64,000 nt of DNA from Daucus carota subsp. sativus (GCF_001625215.2 NC_030384.2:38908390-38972389), one strand, 5' to 3'. Shown: positions 34,524 through 45,609, numbered from the stretch's first letter. The notes: generated by a model not told the origin, from the letters alone. Numbers and translations: made by a program.

Positions 34524-35072
34524 CGGAGGCAACCTATTGGAAAATGGCAACCAAAGATCCTGCATGTACCGTCCAAAAATAAAGACTCATATTCGGAGGG
34601 CTTAGTTATTTCAAAGAAAGGGACAAGCTGATGAGGAGTCTTTTGTCGCAAAGGGTGCTGAGCATCTTGAGGATGATGTTTTTGGCGGTGAACTATAGCA
34701 TAGAGAATGGCTTTCATCCAGGTGGTGCCAGATTTGGGTGCAGTTACGAGGAAGACATCGTTTTCTCGAGGCCGAAAATGTTGTTGACAGTCGATCATCC
34801 CTTGCAACCCTAAAGGAGTGTGCCAGTATCCTTGGTATTGATAAGTGTAGTCTCCAACTATGCCTTTGTCTTTTGGCAGGGATGATACCCATTCTTGGCT
34901 ATAAACCACCGTTTCGGCATCAGACTCTGTTGTTTTCGCTTCCATGATATGTTGTGTGTGTAACAGCGGAGCAAAGGCATGAGATATATTATGCATTCAG
35001 CATTAATGTCTTGTTTTGTTCAGTGGTTGGCGTTGGTTTTTCTGGATGAATGAGTTTTTTTCATCGGATGAA

Positions 35073-35600
35073 AAAAACTCATGTACTACAAGAAAAACGG
35101 GCAAAAATGACCGGCTAAATATGACTGACCACAAATATGACTGTACGCGGTCATATTTAAGGTCAAATCAAGAAATTTACAAGTCAAAGCTAAATATGAG
35201 CGGATAAATTTGATTGCCATTAAATATTACTGATGGCGGTCATATTAAATGACGGTCATATTTATCCAGTCATATTTATAATGTGGGACCCACAAAATTT
35301 AAGAGGCAAATTTCCCTCTAATAAAATTTATGATGACGTCACTAAATTTGACTAGAATCGGTCAATAATAAAGCCGGTCATATTTATTTTTTGAGCGGAA
35401 AATTTCCCGCAAAAAATTTCAGAATATTTGAAAGCTAAGTTTGACCGGTTTCGGTCATATTAATTAATTTGACCGACTGTGGTCATATATACAAGTTTGA
35501 CAAGAATCGGCCATATTTTATATTCGACCAACTTTAGTCGTAATTAGTAATATGACCAAACGCGGTCATATTTATAAGCGCGAAAATAAGTATCAAAGTG
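35073..35600. mobile_element. CACTA-like terminus with subterminal repeats
   Basis: TACTACAAGAAAAACGGGC at 35073 is one base from the plant CACTA end CACTACAAGAAAA. It is followed by some 500 bases of tatgaccg / cggtcatattta motifs in both orientations, which is the usual subterminal transposase-binding array. I did not find the other end; a weak tttcttgtaata near 36508 is not convincing. Confidence 0.55.
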
Positions 35601-35617
35601 TTACCTTTGTGTTTTTG

Positions 35618-35990
35618 GACGATCTAACCGTACGGATGTTATTGTAACGTGTTAATATTGATTAAAATAATTTTAAAAAAATTAGCCTTCTATTTGGTGT
35701 ATTGATTTTGTAGTCAAATGCGGCCAAATTACTTAGCCTCTAATCGAATACTTAACAAAAACATGAAACTATTTCTTAAAAAATCATTGTGGGCGATCTA
35801 ACCGTACGGATGTGATTGTAACGTGTTAATATTGATTAAAATAAATTTTAAAAAAATTAGCATTTTATTTGGTGTGTGGATTTTGTAGTCAAATGCGGTC
35901 AACTTACTTGGCCTTTAATCGAATATTTATCCAAAACAATAAACTATTTTAAAAAAAAATCATTTTGGACGATCCAACCGTACAGATGCG
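35618..35990. repeat. Tandem repeat, about 174-base unit
   Basis: gatctaaccgtacggatg recurs at about 35621 and 35793 and, slightly changed, near 35969. The DNA between copies (attgtaacgtgttaatattg, ttttgtagtcaaatgcgg) is well conserved. It adjoins the CACTA-like end and is probably part of the same element. Confidence 0.75.
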
Positions 35991-37493
35991 ATTCGTGTTC
36001 TTCGTATTCTTGAGAATGAAACGGAGATTTAAAGGTGTTATCTGAGTCCGATTTCAACATACAAGTAGTCAAAATGAATCTCTCGACACGTACTACACTT
36101 CCATACCTCCAATATAGTGCAAGTGTTACCGATTTTCCTTAATTTAAGTAATTAATTTTGAATTATTTGGTAAATGATTCATGAATTTTCGAAAAGGATC
36201 TTGTTTGGATGTTTTGATGATTTCATGTTGTAGATCGTGTTTTTCTAATCGATTTGGTATATTACAAGTTAAATTTTGAGTTCGGCATCATATAAAAAAG
36301 TGTGTTTGATTCTTGTGATGAGTTTATGAATGTTTTTCGTGTTCTTCATATACATATGACAGATATTATGTCGTAAATTTTGAATTTTCTATGAAACTTG
36401 CAATGAATGTTCATATCAAATTCCGTCGTTAGTTACAAATTTATAAATTATTTAAATCAAAAATATGAAATTAAGGCCTGGAATAATATTGTACATATGA
36501 GAAAGTTTCTTGTAATAAATAAGTTTAGCTATTATTAGGTGAAGTTAAAAGGCCTATCAGATTAAACTTGTGACGTTTTATCGTACTTATCACGAATATC
36601 ATAAATTGTGATAATTTTGACATTTAATGCTCACGCAAAAATAAGAAAATTTTCAGTGGTAAATCGAGAACTTACAACAAATTGAAATCCAAATTTCCTT
36701 CAAATAAAAAATTCTAAATTGATATTTGAAACTTCAAGTCCTATTATGGTTTTCTTATGTTATATGTTTACATATAAATAATTATATTTTATTTAGTTTT
36801 TTATATTTACATATTAAATATGAGTTATTAATATGCAATTATGAAATAGATTAGTTTAATAGGATAATCACTAAAATTAAATATGGATTAATAAATATGA
36901 GATATTGATATATTTAAGAATTAAATAGGGGTGAAATTGTAATTTGACATAAATAAATTTGCTTATTATTTACTATTAGTTATATAATATGAGATATATC
37001 TAAAGTTTTATCTAGAGAGGTCATTTGATAAGTTAATAATGAGATCATTTCATTGATAATTAAAACTCCTGGACAAGTCAAAATATCTGTGGATGAGTGG
37101 GCTTGAAAAACTAAGCTCAATGGTCCATGAAGTTATGCTATATAGGTTTCTGATGTATGTTGTCTAACAATCTCACTACGGTCACAATATTGATTCAAAT
37201 ATATACTTAACTAAATAGTAAATAGACACATTTATTGTGCGTAAAGTTTCTATTAGAAATAACAAGTGATAAAATTAACTTATATATTTATATATATTAA
37301 TTTATCATAATAATATACTAAAATAGTATAAAACTTATGTGAAATATTATTTTCAAGGTTTATAATAATTTTTTTTATATTTATTGGATGCTACGGATTA
37401 CTTTAAACTCATATATAAGTTATTCATATTTATCAAACAATAAATGGAGTTATACACTTATATCCACATATTTCAATCGTTCGAAAATTATGG
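35991..37493. other. AT-rich DNA, probably transposon interior
   Basis: No gene or conserved motif recognised. It is likely the body of the CACTA-like element plus intergenic DNA; the right limit is unknown. Confidence 0.35.
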
Positions 37494-37712
37494 GGGTGTT
37501 TGTTTTAAAGAATCCGCTTCTGCCTTCTGCTTTTGTTAACTTATTTGTGTAAAGAAGTAGAAGCAGTTTTAAGAAGCCGAGAATATTAGCTTCTCTCTCA
37601 CAACTTCTGTTTTTTTCCAAACACTTTATTAACTTATTTAAGTCTCACTTCTACTCTACTTCTTTACTATAACCAGAAGTCACTTCTTTTAAGTTAACCA
37701 AACAACCTTATA
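37494..37712. mobile_element. MITE in the P450 promoter
   Basis: It runs from GGGGGTGTTTGTTTTAAAGA to TTAAGTTAACCAAACAACCTT, with inverted ends. The interior is full of agaagtagaagc / cttctacttct motifs. It is related to the element at 42549-42799 and ends about 90 bases before the TATA box of the P450 gene. Confidence 0.6.
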
Positions 37713-37802
37713 AATAAATTAGTTGAGACAAATTACAAAGATAGAAATCAATATGTAACGTCCATGTAGATAACAGAAGAGATTAGTGAAAGAATATTTG
37801 GC

Positions 37803-37810
37803 TATATAAA
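37803..37810 (+). promoter_or_regulatory. TATA box of the P450 gene
   Basis: TATATAAA lies 76 bases before the ATG, followed by a CT-rich leader. Confidence 0.65.
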
Positions 37811-37878
37811 CACTCCCATGACCAGGCCTCAACTTCCATCTGTCTTCACACCCTCCCTCTTGAAACACTCTCTAATTT

Positions 37879-39759
37879 ATGGATTCCAGCGCTATGCTTT
37901 CCAAAGACACCACCTGGTGCTTCTTTGCTCTCCCTGCCTTTCTGGGCTCTAACAACCTTCTGGATCCCTTTGTTTTGTTCTCTCTTTTTATCTCCTTGCT
38001 CATTCTTGCCCTTCTCACTTGGGCTTTCTCCCCAGGCGGGGTTGCCTGGAAAAATGGGCGTAACAAAATGGGCTCTGTCCCCATCCCCGGCCCAATAGGC
38101 CTTCCTGTTTTCGGAAGCTTGTTCACTCTCAGACGCGGCTTGCCTCACCGCGTTCTGGCTTCCACGGCTTCCGCTCGAGCCGGTCTCAACAAACAGCTCA
38201 TGGCTTTCAGTCTCGGCTCAACTCCAGTGGTGGTGACTTCTGAGCCGGTGGTTGCGCGTGAGATTCTCACTTCACCTCATTTCGCGGACCGTCCGGTTAA
38301 ACTATCGGCCAGGACGCTCATGTTCGGTCGAGCCATCGGCTTTGCTCCCAACGGCGCGTACTGGCGCCACCTCAGACGAATCGCTTCCACTCATCTCTTC
38401 GCTCCCCGGAGAATCGCGGCACACGAGACTCGACGCCACGCAGACTCTGCCGCTATGCTGCATGCTATCTCAACCGAACAAGCGACACGTGGCGTCGTGA
38501 CTCTGAGAAAACATCTGCAGAATGCTTCGTTGAATAACATCATGGGGAGTGTTTTCGGGAAACGGTTTGATTTTGCGCGGGATAACAGCGAGGCAAATGA
38601 GCTCAAGGAAATGGTGGCGGAAGGGTTTGAGTTATTAGGTGCATTTAACTGGTCTGATTATTTGCCATGGCTGAGTTATGTTTACGACCCGTATCAGACG
38701 GTTAAGAGATGCGAGGCGCTTGTGCCTCGCGTCCGGAGATTTGTTGGAGGCATTATTAAAGAACATATGATGAATGAGTCGAGTGGTGCATGTGATAATG
38801 GTGATTTTGTTGATATTTTGTTGTCTATGGAGGGGGACGAAAGGCTTAGTGAAGATGACCTGATCGCTGTGTTGTGGGTACGTTCATATTTGGTGTCATA
38901 TTTGATACTGTCTCTGTCCCATTCATTTATATAAGTTTTTGCCGGAGAGGTATTTTAATGTTTTTATAATGTATAGTTGTGTAATTTATTATTAAAATTT
39001 TCATTTTCTGAATAAAAATTTGGATACTTACTGGAGTATTAAAGTGTCTGTAGTGTACCTGTCTTCCAATATATACTGTCTAGCTAGGAGGACTGATGAG
39101 GGAGGAAACTCAACTCATGGAGTTTGATTTTGATGCAGGAGATGATATTTAGAGGGACTGATACAACAGCTTTGTTGACTGAATGGGCAATGGCGGAGTT
39201 AGTTTTGCACCAGGACGTTCAGGCAAAAGTTTACCAAGAGATTCATCACATTGTGGGCAACAAAAACATCACAGATGCTGAGGTGGCAAAGCTACACTAC
39301 CTCCAGGCCGTGGTGAAGGAGGCTCTCCGGCTCCACCCGCCGGGCCCGCTTCTCTCATGGGCCAGGCTGTCCACCTCAGACGTCCATCTCAGCAATGGCA
39401 TGGTGATCCCTGCCAACACAACAGCCATGGTCAACATGTGGGCCATCACACATGACTCGAACTTTTGGGAGGACCCACAGGAATTTAAGCCAGGGAGGTT
39501 TCTCGGAGGTGGTGACGTGGACGTGAGAGGTGGGGATCTGAGGCTCGCGCCATTTGGGGCGGGTCGTCGGGTCTGCCCGGGCAAGAATCTGGGCCTGGTG
39601 ACCGTGAACATGTGGGTTGCTAAGTTGGTGCAGAACTTTAAGTGGGTCCAGGATGTGGCTAAGAATCCAATTGACCTGGCTGAGGTGTTGAAGTTGTCAT
39701 GTGAAATGAAGATTCCTCTTACTGCTGTGCCCATCCCAAGGAATCATTTTGTACATTAG
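37879..39759 (+). CDS. Cytochrome P450, CYP78A type
   Basis: Exons 37879-38877 and 39139-39759 are joined by one GT-AG intron of 261 bases at the position typical of CYP78A (just before EMIFRGTDT); 539 residues. The N-terminal membrane anchor is about 27-50 and the proline hinge [10 protein letters not shown] about 68-77. The I-helix is FRGTDTT (337-343), the K-helix EALR (394-397), and the heme loop [10 protein letters not shown] (472-481) with Cys479. [12 protein letters not shown] and [19 protein letters not shown] are family-specific. The PERF motif reads FKPGRF (449-454), with Gly for the usual Glu. The exon 1 codons are GC-rich compared with the flanks. CYP78A enzymes sit in the ER and control organ and seed size through an unidentified growth signal; which member this is cannot be decided here. 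The start is the first ATG after the TATA box. Confidence 0.95.
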
Positions 39760-39880
39760 GTTTACTATGCTTTCTTGAGTAATACGTGTTCATGTACTCT
39801 TTGTAGCAGCGTGTTTCAACTTTGAAATTGAAGTTTATCGAGCGAATTCAATCTCGTATCCTAGATTCATTGATTTTATA

Positions 39881-39901
39881 CTCCAGGCCGCGGTGAAGGA
39901 G
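39881..39901 (+). repeat. 21-base copy of P450 exon 2 sequence downstream
   Basis: ctccaggccgcggtgaagga matches 39301-39321 in exon 2 with one mismatch in 21 bases, exactly 580 bases downstream and outside the gene. It is probably templated filler from break repair. Confidence 0.7.
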
Positions 39902-39973
39902 ACTTTTTTAACCTAATTATATATTTTCGTAAAATTTATGCTCTCTAGGCAATAAAATTTATGTGTAAATTAT

Positions 39974-40135
39974 AATCCCTCTCTGTTTTGAAAAATTTAT
40001 GCTCTCTAGACAATAAAAATATATGATTGATATTATTATAAAAAAATCAAAAATAATGATTTTAAACATACGGTCAAAAAACTTAAAAATACGAGGAAAA
40101 AATCAAACGACCTATATTTCAAAACGGAGAGAGTA
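39974..40135. mobile_element. Probable degenerate Stowaway-like MITE
   Basis: ATCCCTCTCTGTTTTG pairs with CAAAACGGAGAGAGT. It is short and AT-rich, with TA at the flanks. Confidence 0.45.
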
Positions 40136-41735
40136 TATGATAAATTTACGTATCGATGCTCATTTGATCACAAGACTCGAACTGCCCCCAACTGCTTATG
40201 TATTCTTCTATAAATGTAATAGTAAAATCCAGGCACAAGGACAGTATAATGTCGGGAAAAAAAGAGAGTAAACCTCAATGAGAGCTTAAAAAGCGAGAAC
40301 AGAATTTCTCTCAGCATCATTTATAAATTATAAGGTGAGATGGTCTTATCCTAGACCGGACCCTTGAGTATGGGAAGCTGTGGGTAAATTTGAAATACCA
40401 GAGGGCAAAAGCAAACCAGAGACCTTTTAGCTTGGTGAATAATGGACTCGTTTCTCCATACAAGAGCACATGCCTTAAAAGGAAACCCTAAACCTAACTC
40501 ATCATATACCAACGTCATATATAAGCATGTCTTTGTACGTTGTATCTATAATTTGCAGTGGAACAGGCGAGAAAGAGGGGGAAAGGATAGTGAAAAGGAC
40601 AGTGAATTAAGACGCTCTGCCCATCTGCATTACTGGTCAGTACAATTATTATTCATTACCTGAATTTCTCTTTTCTGTGGGTAATTTTCTGCACATTTAA
40701 ACCAACCAAGATGCATTTCCAGAAAAAAACACAAAGTGAGGTCACTAATTATATACCCCATGCCAAACAAAGCCACGTGAAAGATGTCCATACCGTAACA
40801 TGATTTCTATACAAGCATCATCTCTTCAGATTCGCGTGCGTGTTATGATATTTGATGGAGATGATCCGCTGGATCAAAATAACCTATAAACCAAATAATA
40901 TGATCACTTTTCCTTATAATATTTTAAGAAAACTAACTACTTCACACTATATTAGAATTAGAGTTGAGGCTCGTCAAAAAAAAATATAGAGTGAGGTTTT
41001 GAGGGCTGTTTAAGTCTTTAGATATTGTATTATCAGGGGTCTGAAAAAGGACGAGGATTGTTATATTCAAAATTCTGTATTGTTGATAGACTCAAAATAG
41101 GACAAGATCACTCCAGTAACTGAAACTTGATATGTTTAGGAAAAGATCGAGATCCATTCTTCAATTTGAGTGTGAAGATGTTGAGAAATGATATGATTCG
41201 AAATAAGTTCTTTTCCAGCATCTTAAAAGTCTGAAAGAACTTGTTATTTGGCAGCATTGTTCAATAAATTAACTACTTTTAAACCGAGTTCCTTTCTCAT
41301 TCATTTGTCGATATTAGAAATATGTTATATAGAATATTATTTATCGGAGTTTTCTGTTTTAGTGTGTGGCACAAACAAATGAAAAACACCAAAAAATCAA
41401 ACTTTCTAAAGTTTCACAACTTTTGCTTCCTATAAATTTAGCGGATGTTTTTTTCAATTTACATTTAAATATTTCATCAAAAAAAAAAATACATGCAGCA
41501 GGGTATACTAAACATGCACAGACAGGATATTGAACAGCTGGAAGGTCTTATGGGCAAACATTGACTTAGCTGGTGAAAGCCTAAAACACAGCCGGGCTTC
41601 TCGCTTTTGCAGTGCCAACGCACTGGTTCGGTCAGTACTCTTTAACATTCTACATCTCCGGGTCCGGCTAGATAAGGGGCCGGGTGTCCAAACCGCACAT
41701 GCTCACACTGTGCATCTGTTCCGGTCAATTTTGGG
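40136..41735. other. Intergenic DNA
   Basis: No supported gene. 40430-40680 has several short open frames but no family resemblance or splice logic I would trust. Confidence 0.35.
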
Positions 41736-42310
41736 TAGAAGTGGCAAAATGTGGTTTTGGTTTGGTTTTGGTTCTAATAAAATGGATTTAGTTTGGAGAA
41801 ATGAACCAAAACCATTTCCAAACCATATATTAATAAATGTGGTTATGGTTTTAGTTGAATTATGGGTAACTAGTTTAGTAAGTAAAAATAAGTATTATAT
41901 AATGAACAAAAATTAATACACTCAAGTGACAATATAATGAATACTAAATATAACAAAAGTGTGTGTGAGTGTGTGAGTTGATGTAGTGGTTCAAGCTCTT
42001 GGCTTGTCCAAGTAAAGTCATGAGTTCGAATCATGGGATGTGCATGTGTGATAACTAGTAAAAAGAGAGAAAGAAAAGAAAATGAACATAATAGTAAAGA
42101 AAAGAAAAAGAACATAATAGTGTGTGTGAAGAGTCATAAAAAATCTTAAAAGTAGACCAAATGTGGTTAGAACTATATTTTGTGAGAAATATGAGACTAG
42201 AAACCAAACCAAATCCATTTTTCTAAATATGATTTTAAATGGATCCAAATCTACAATTTTGGTTTGGTTTGAATTGATTTAATGGTTTTTCAACCATTTT
42301 GCCACCTCTA
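41736..42310. mobile_element. hAT MITE hosting a SINE
   Basis: It runs from TAGAAGTGGCAAAATGTGG to CCATTTTGCCACCTCTA with 8-base duplication ATTTTGGG at 41728-41735 and 42311-42318. ttggtttggtttt repeats lie near both ends. It shares TAGAxGTGGC ends with the elements at 11282 and 16447. A tRNA-like insertion interrupts its middle. Confidence 0.9.
41969..42118 (+). mobile_element. tRNA-derived SINE nested in the hAT MITE
   Basis: It contains a pol III A-box-like ttgatgtagtggttcaagc and a B-box-like gagttcgaatcatgg about 40 bases apart. An A-rich tail (aaagaaaagaaaaag) follows, partly duplicated. An 11-base direct repeat AGTGTGTGTGA flanks it (41958-41968, 42119-42129), as expected for LINE-driven retroposition; low complexity of this repeat weakens the case. 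Confidence 0.55.
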
Positions 42311-42548
42311 ATTTTGGGAAGAGGTATCCTCGGGCACAGGTTGAATGTGACTGTGACCTTTCATATATAAAATCAATCAAATTTGCCCTTCTTTTGCAGT
42401 GAGTTGGAATCTTGAATCTCAAGACACATACAAACCTTCTGTGGAAACCTATCAACCTCAAAATACCGTGGATGCGTCTCACGTAACTTCATAATCCGCA
42501 CCAATCATGTTTATTAAATCAGTTTTTTACCGACTGTGTCCCAGTTTA

Positions 42549-42799
42549 TGGGGCCGTTTGGCTGAGCTTAAAATAAGTGCTTCTTACTTAAAATAAATAA
42601 GTGGAGTAGAAGTTAGAAGCCAGACAAGACTTATAAGTGATTAAAGTGTTTGGCAAATAAGCAGAAGTCCTGAAACAAAAGCTAGCATTCCTAGCTTTTT
42701 ATAAGTGCTTCTTGACTTATTACACAAACAGTACGAAATAAGTGCTTCCAACTTATAAGCCCAGAAATCGGCTTAAAAGCCGTAGCCAAACACCACCTA
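42549..42799. mobile_element. MITE
   Basis: GGGGCCGTTTGGCTGAGCTT pairs with GCCGTAGCCAAACACCACC. The interior holds repeated ataagtgcttct / agaagc motifs like the element at 37494. It is non-coding. Confidence 0.6.
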
Positions 42800-43609
42800 A
42801 ATGTCTGTTTCGGTTTTCAAAAAGTCAAATTGACCGATCTTTGATTGGATATTAACAAAATCTATTTATTGTATTAAAAAGATAAAATTTTACATTTTAA
42901 ACTATATTTAATGAACCTTCTAATGATATAATTTTTTTTTTATTTTTTCTAATTATATACTTAATATATATTACTTGATGTCAGAATGACCCTTATTAAA
43001 CTTATGTAAGTTAATTGATGAAATTGATATAGTAGCGTTAGGTGTGTTATACGTTATTCCGGTCAAACACTTGATTATTATGGTTAAAATTGTGTATACC
43101 TGAATATTATAAAATTTATGTAACTTTGAAAAGTTTAGCCATAAAAATGATCTCGTATGTAATGCTGGAATCATATGAAAAAAGTCAATACGTAAGGTAT
43201 CTTGATAAACAAATATTTCATGATAAATATAGGAAGCAACTAAAGAAAAATGAAGTGCAGATTACTTTCAGGCTTTAAAAATTTTTTGTTTCACGAAGGA
43301 TCATAAGCAAACTGGTAAACCCATATATATCTTCACCGAAAATTTCTCTTGAATAAACCACTTTTAAATTAAATAAATCATAATTCTCCTTCCACACCCG
43401 GTCAATATTAAGTAATTGACCTTTTCTAGTTTCTACCCCAAAACTTAGAATATCAACTTGTCGTTGTATATAGAGAGAATATTCATACTCAGAAGGATAC
43501 AAGTAAATATTGCGGAGCGTTGACTCATGCGCGTGGTTCCATTTTGACTGACAAATTCTTAAACTACGGAACGTGTAAAGTAGGGACTAGGGACTGAGGG
43601 GTGTTGCTT
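42800..43609. other. Intergenic DNA
   Basis: No gene recognised; short frames at 43090-43280 and 43275-43500 show no family features. Confidence 0.35.
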
Positions 43610-44160
43610 GATGTGTTTTTGTTAAAAATCGAGTTCCAATTCAGTTTGATTTTAAAACAATGAGTACTCGGAATTTGGGAAAGTACTCGGGCATGAGTTA
43701 TTAGATAACTTGTCAATTTTTTTTAATAATTTTTTCTCACATATATGGTTATATACTGATTAATAATAAAATTATATAATAATATTAGTATTTTAATAAC
43801 ACATTTGAAATAATAAAGTTCAAATAAAAGTTACTTGTTTGATAGTTTTTGACATAATAATCATTCACAATTTTTAATGATAAAACACATATATTTTCTA
43901 ATTAATGTCAATACTTTGCAAAAAAAAGACCAAAACATACATAAATTTACGTTTAGTCTCTTTTCAAATAATTTTCAAATAAAATAATAAAAAATTGATA
44001 AGTCAAACTCGGATTTGGCCTCGAGTACTCGGAGTCAAACCGAGTTTTGACCAATATTTTAATATATCGGTTTTGAACCGGATTACTCGGAACTCGGATC
44101 GGACGAGGGGTTAAAAACGAGTACTGAGTACTCGGCCGACTCGACAATTTTTAGAACACT
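43610..44160. mobile_element. Probable non-autonomous DNA transposon
   Basis: The left end gttaaaaatcgagttcc and right end gactcgacaatttttagaac are roughly inverted. Subterminal gagtactcgg motifs occur at both sides with an AT-rich core. The exact ends and target duplication are unclear. Confidence 0.45.
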
Positions 44161-44810
44161 GGTTTTTGTAGGATCAATTTGCTCGAACATTTATTCAAAT
44201 CGATTAACAATTGTTTATCTACTTTTTAATTGTGCCTGTTTCGGCGACACTTCTTTCGTTCTCTTATTTTTCTTCACATGTTTGTGTAAAAAATCAGAAA
44301 CACTTCTAACAAGTTGATAATGCTAACTTGCACGTATAAAAAACTGATAGTGTTAATTTTTGTTTCATAATTTCTATTTTTTCCCCAAAACAACTTAATC
44401 ACTTATAAGTTTTAATTTATTAATTCTCGTTTCTAATCCACTTCTTTACTTGAAAGTTTAATCACTTCTAGTCTTAATTCACTTTTGCTTTTTTCTGAAA
44501 TTGTTACATCAAATCTTGTTTCAAAGACGTATGGTTTTGTGAATATAGAAATTTACTATTATTATTAGTGAAACCGATCAACAACTAAAATTTGAAAATA
44601 AAATTTAGAAATAATTTTTGAATACTTAATATTTTTCTAACATATAGAAATGGTATCACTTGCATAATTTCTCATTTCAACCTCTCTCTATATTAAAATT
44701 TGAGTAAGAAAAAATTAATTAGCCAGAAACTTCCTTACAAAATTATCAAGTGCGCTTAAGGCCTTCGACAAGATTTGGATGATGGGTAATTGGGTATGCA
44801 CCTAATAAAA
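44161..44810. other. Intergenic DNA
   Basis: No gene. 44270-44480 looks like a decayed relative of the MITE at 37494 (aaacacttctaacaag, aaaacaacttaatcacttata). Confidence 0.35.
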
Positions 44811-44945
44811 AGATGACAACCTGTAATCAACACGCGCTGTAGCAAGAACGAGGTTGTTGACGCTTTGACATTATCTAACTTTGATCGTTGAATACAGGTG
44901 TTTCATTCAACGCATTGTTTTTTGGAAAAGCTGGTGGGGATTCCC

Positions 44946-44953
44946 TATAAAAA
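44946..44953 (+). promoter_or_regulatory. TATA box of small-protein gene 2
   Basis: TATAAAAA is preceded by the block conserved with copy 1 (ctttgatcgttgaata, ttcattcaacgca). Two TTGAC cores (gttgacgctttgacatt, about 44857-44873) are W-box-like. Confidence 0.6.
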
Positions 44954-45051
44954 GAGTAAACTTAAAAACATAAGTAGAACACATAAAATAAAACAAGCAA
45001 AACTTCATTCCTACTGCACAAGAGAAGGAGAAGAATAAGAAGTATAGAAAG

Positions 45052-45300
45052 ATGGAGAGCAGTTCATCAACAGCATCAGTAGCACTAGGAGTGTATTGGT
45101 ATAACTGGGTTAATGATCAAGTCATCTCTCATTTTTTCGGCTTCACCAGCTTCTTCGGTTTCGAAACAACCACCACCAGCAGCAGCAGCAGCAACAGCAA
45201 CAGCAGCAACAACATTGAAGTGGTTTCCAGAGCGCGTAAGCCTCCGCAAAAACCCATAAGCAAAGGGAGTGGTCCTAAAACCAACCAAGCTTCTACATAA
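45052..45300 (+). CDS. Unrecognised 82-residue protein, copy 2
   Basis: It is the paralog of 21880-22101: same MESSSSTASVALGVYWYNW start and the same basic PPQKPISKGSGPKTNQAS tail, ending in Thr where copy 1 ends in Ala. The middle is longer because of a run of AGC/AAC triplets (45179-45211, Ser and Asn). FYGFTSLLGF in copy 1 reads FFGFTSFFGF here. The family is unknown to me. It ends 310 bases from the end of the GRDP gene, which converges on it. Its 3' flank is uninterrupted and shows where copy 1 was hit by Copia. Confidence 0.72.
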   Translation: MESSSSTASVALGVYWYNWVNDQVISHFFGFTSFFGFETTTTSSSSSNSNSSNNIEVVSRARKPPQKPISKGSGPKTNQAST

Positions 45301-45609
45301 CATACTAGCAATGGCAAAGGCAATAGCAAGAGCTTCTGCATGCAATTCTTTTTTGTTTCTCTAGCTAATTGTTTCGTCACACATTGTACGGTTGTATATT
45401 GTTTTGTCTCGGAAATTAACTAATTTCCAGCTTTTTTAATACAACAATGCTAATCACAAGCCAGATGCTTAGGAATTCATGTATTGATGTTAGTTACAAA
45501 GGCTCAGTTTTAATACAACTATATATCTACAGCCTTCTTCCCTGCCAGTATCATGTCATGAAAAGGTAAAATTATATCGTCCTTGGTGTGTTTCGGGTTA
45601 ATATTCTTT

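Larger units (their letters stand above)
30657..34945 (-). pseudogene. Sulfotransferase SOT-6, split by an LTR-like insertion
   Basis: The N-terminal part begins at 34945 (MEAKTTESDAETVV), keeps PKSGTTW and CHFPIGC, and ends at about 34524. The C-terminal part runs from about 31212 (YLCRDIKDSF onward) to a TAA at 30657, ending SGLIL where the others end SGLKL. Between them sit 3.3 kb of foreign DNA. The C-terminal part also has one extra T (ctgcagttttgctc, near 30825), shifting the frame after GNMSK. It is the most diverged member of the array (YWHTPLGLQGM, VHRQK). Confidence 0.9.

Noticed and set aside
36500-36520. tttcttgtaata as the other end of the CACTA-like element
   Set aside because: Too many mismatches to CACTACAAGAAAA and no subterminal array next to it.
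37846-38148. Open frames antisense to P450 exon 1 (also 39297-39734 antisense to exon 2)
   Set aside because: They are shadows of the GC-rich P450 coding sequence; the sense frame carries all P450 motifs.
38900-39130. Possible Stowaway in the P450 intron (tctctgtcccattcattta)
   Set aside because: Only one end resembles a Stowaway terminus; no matching right end found.
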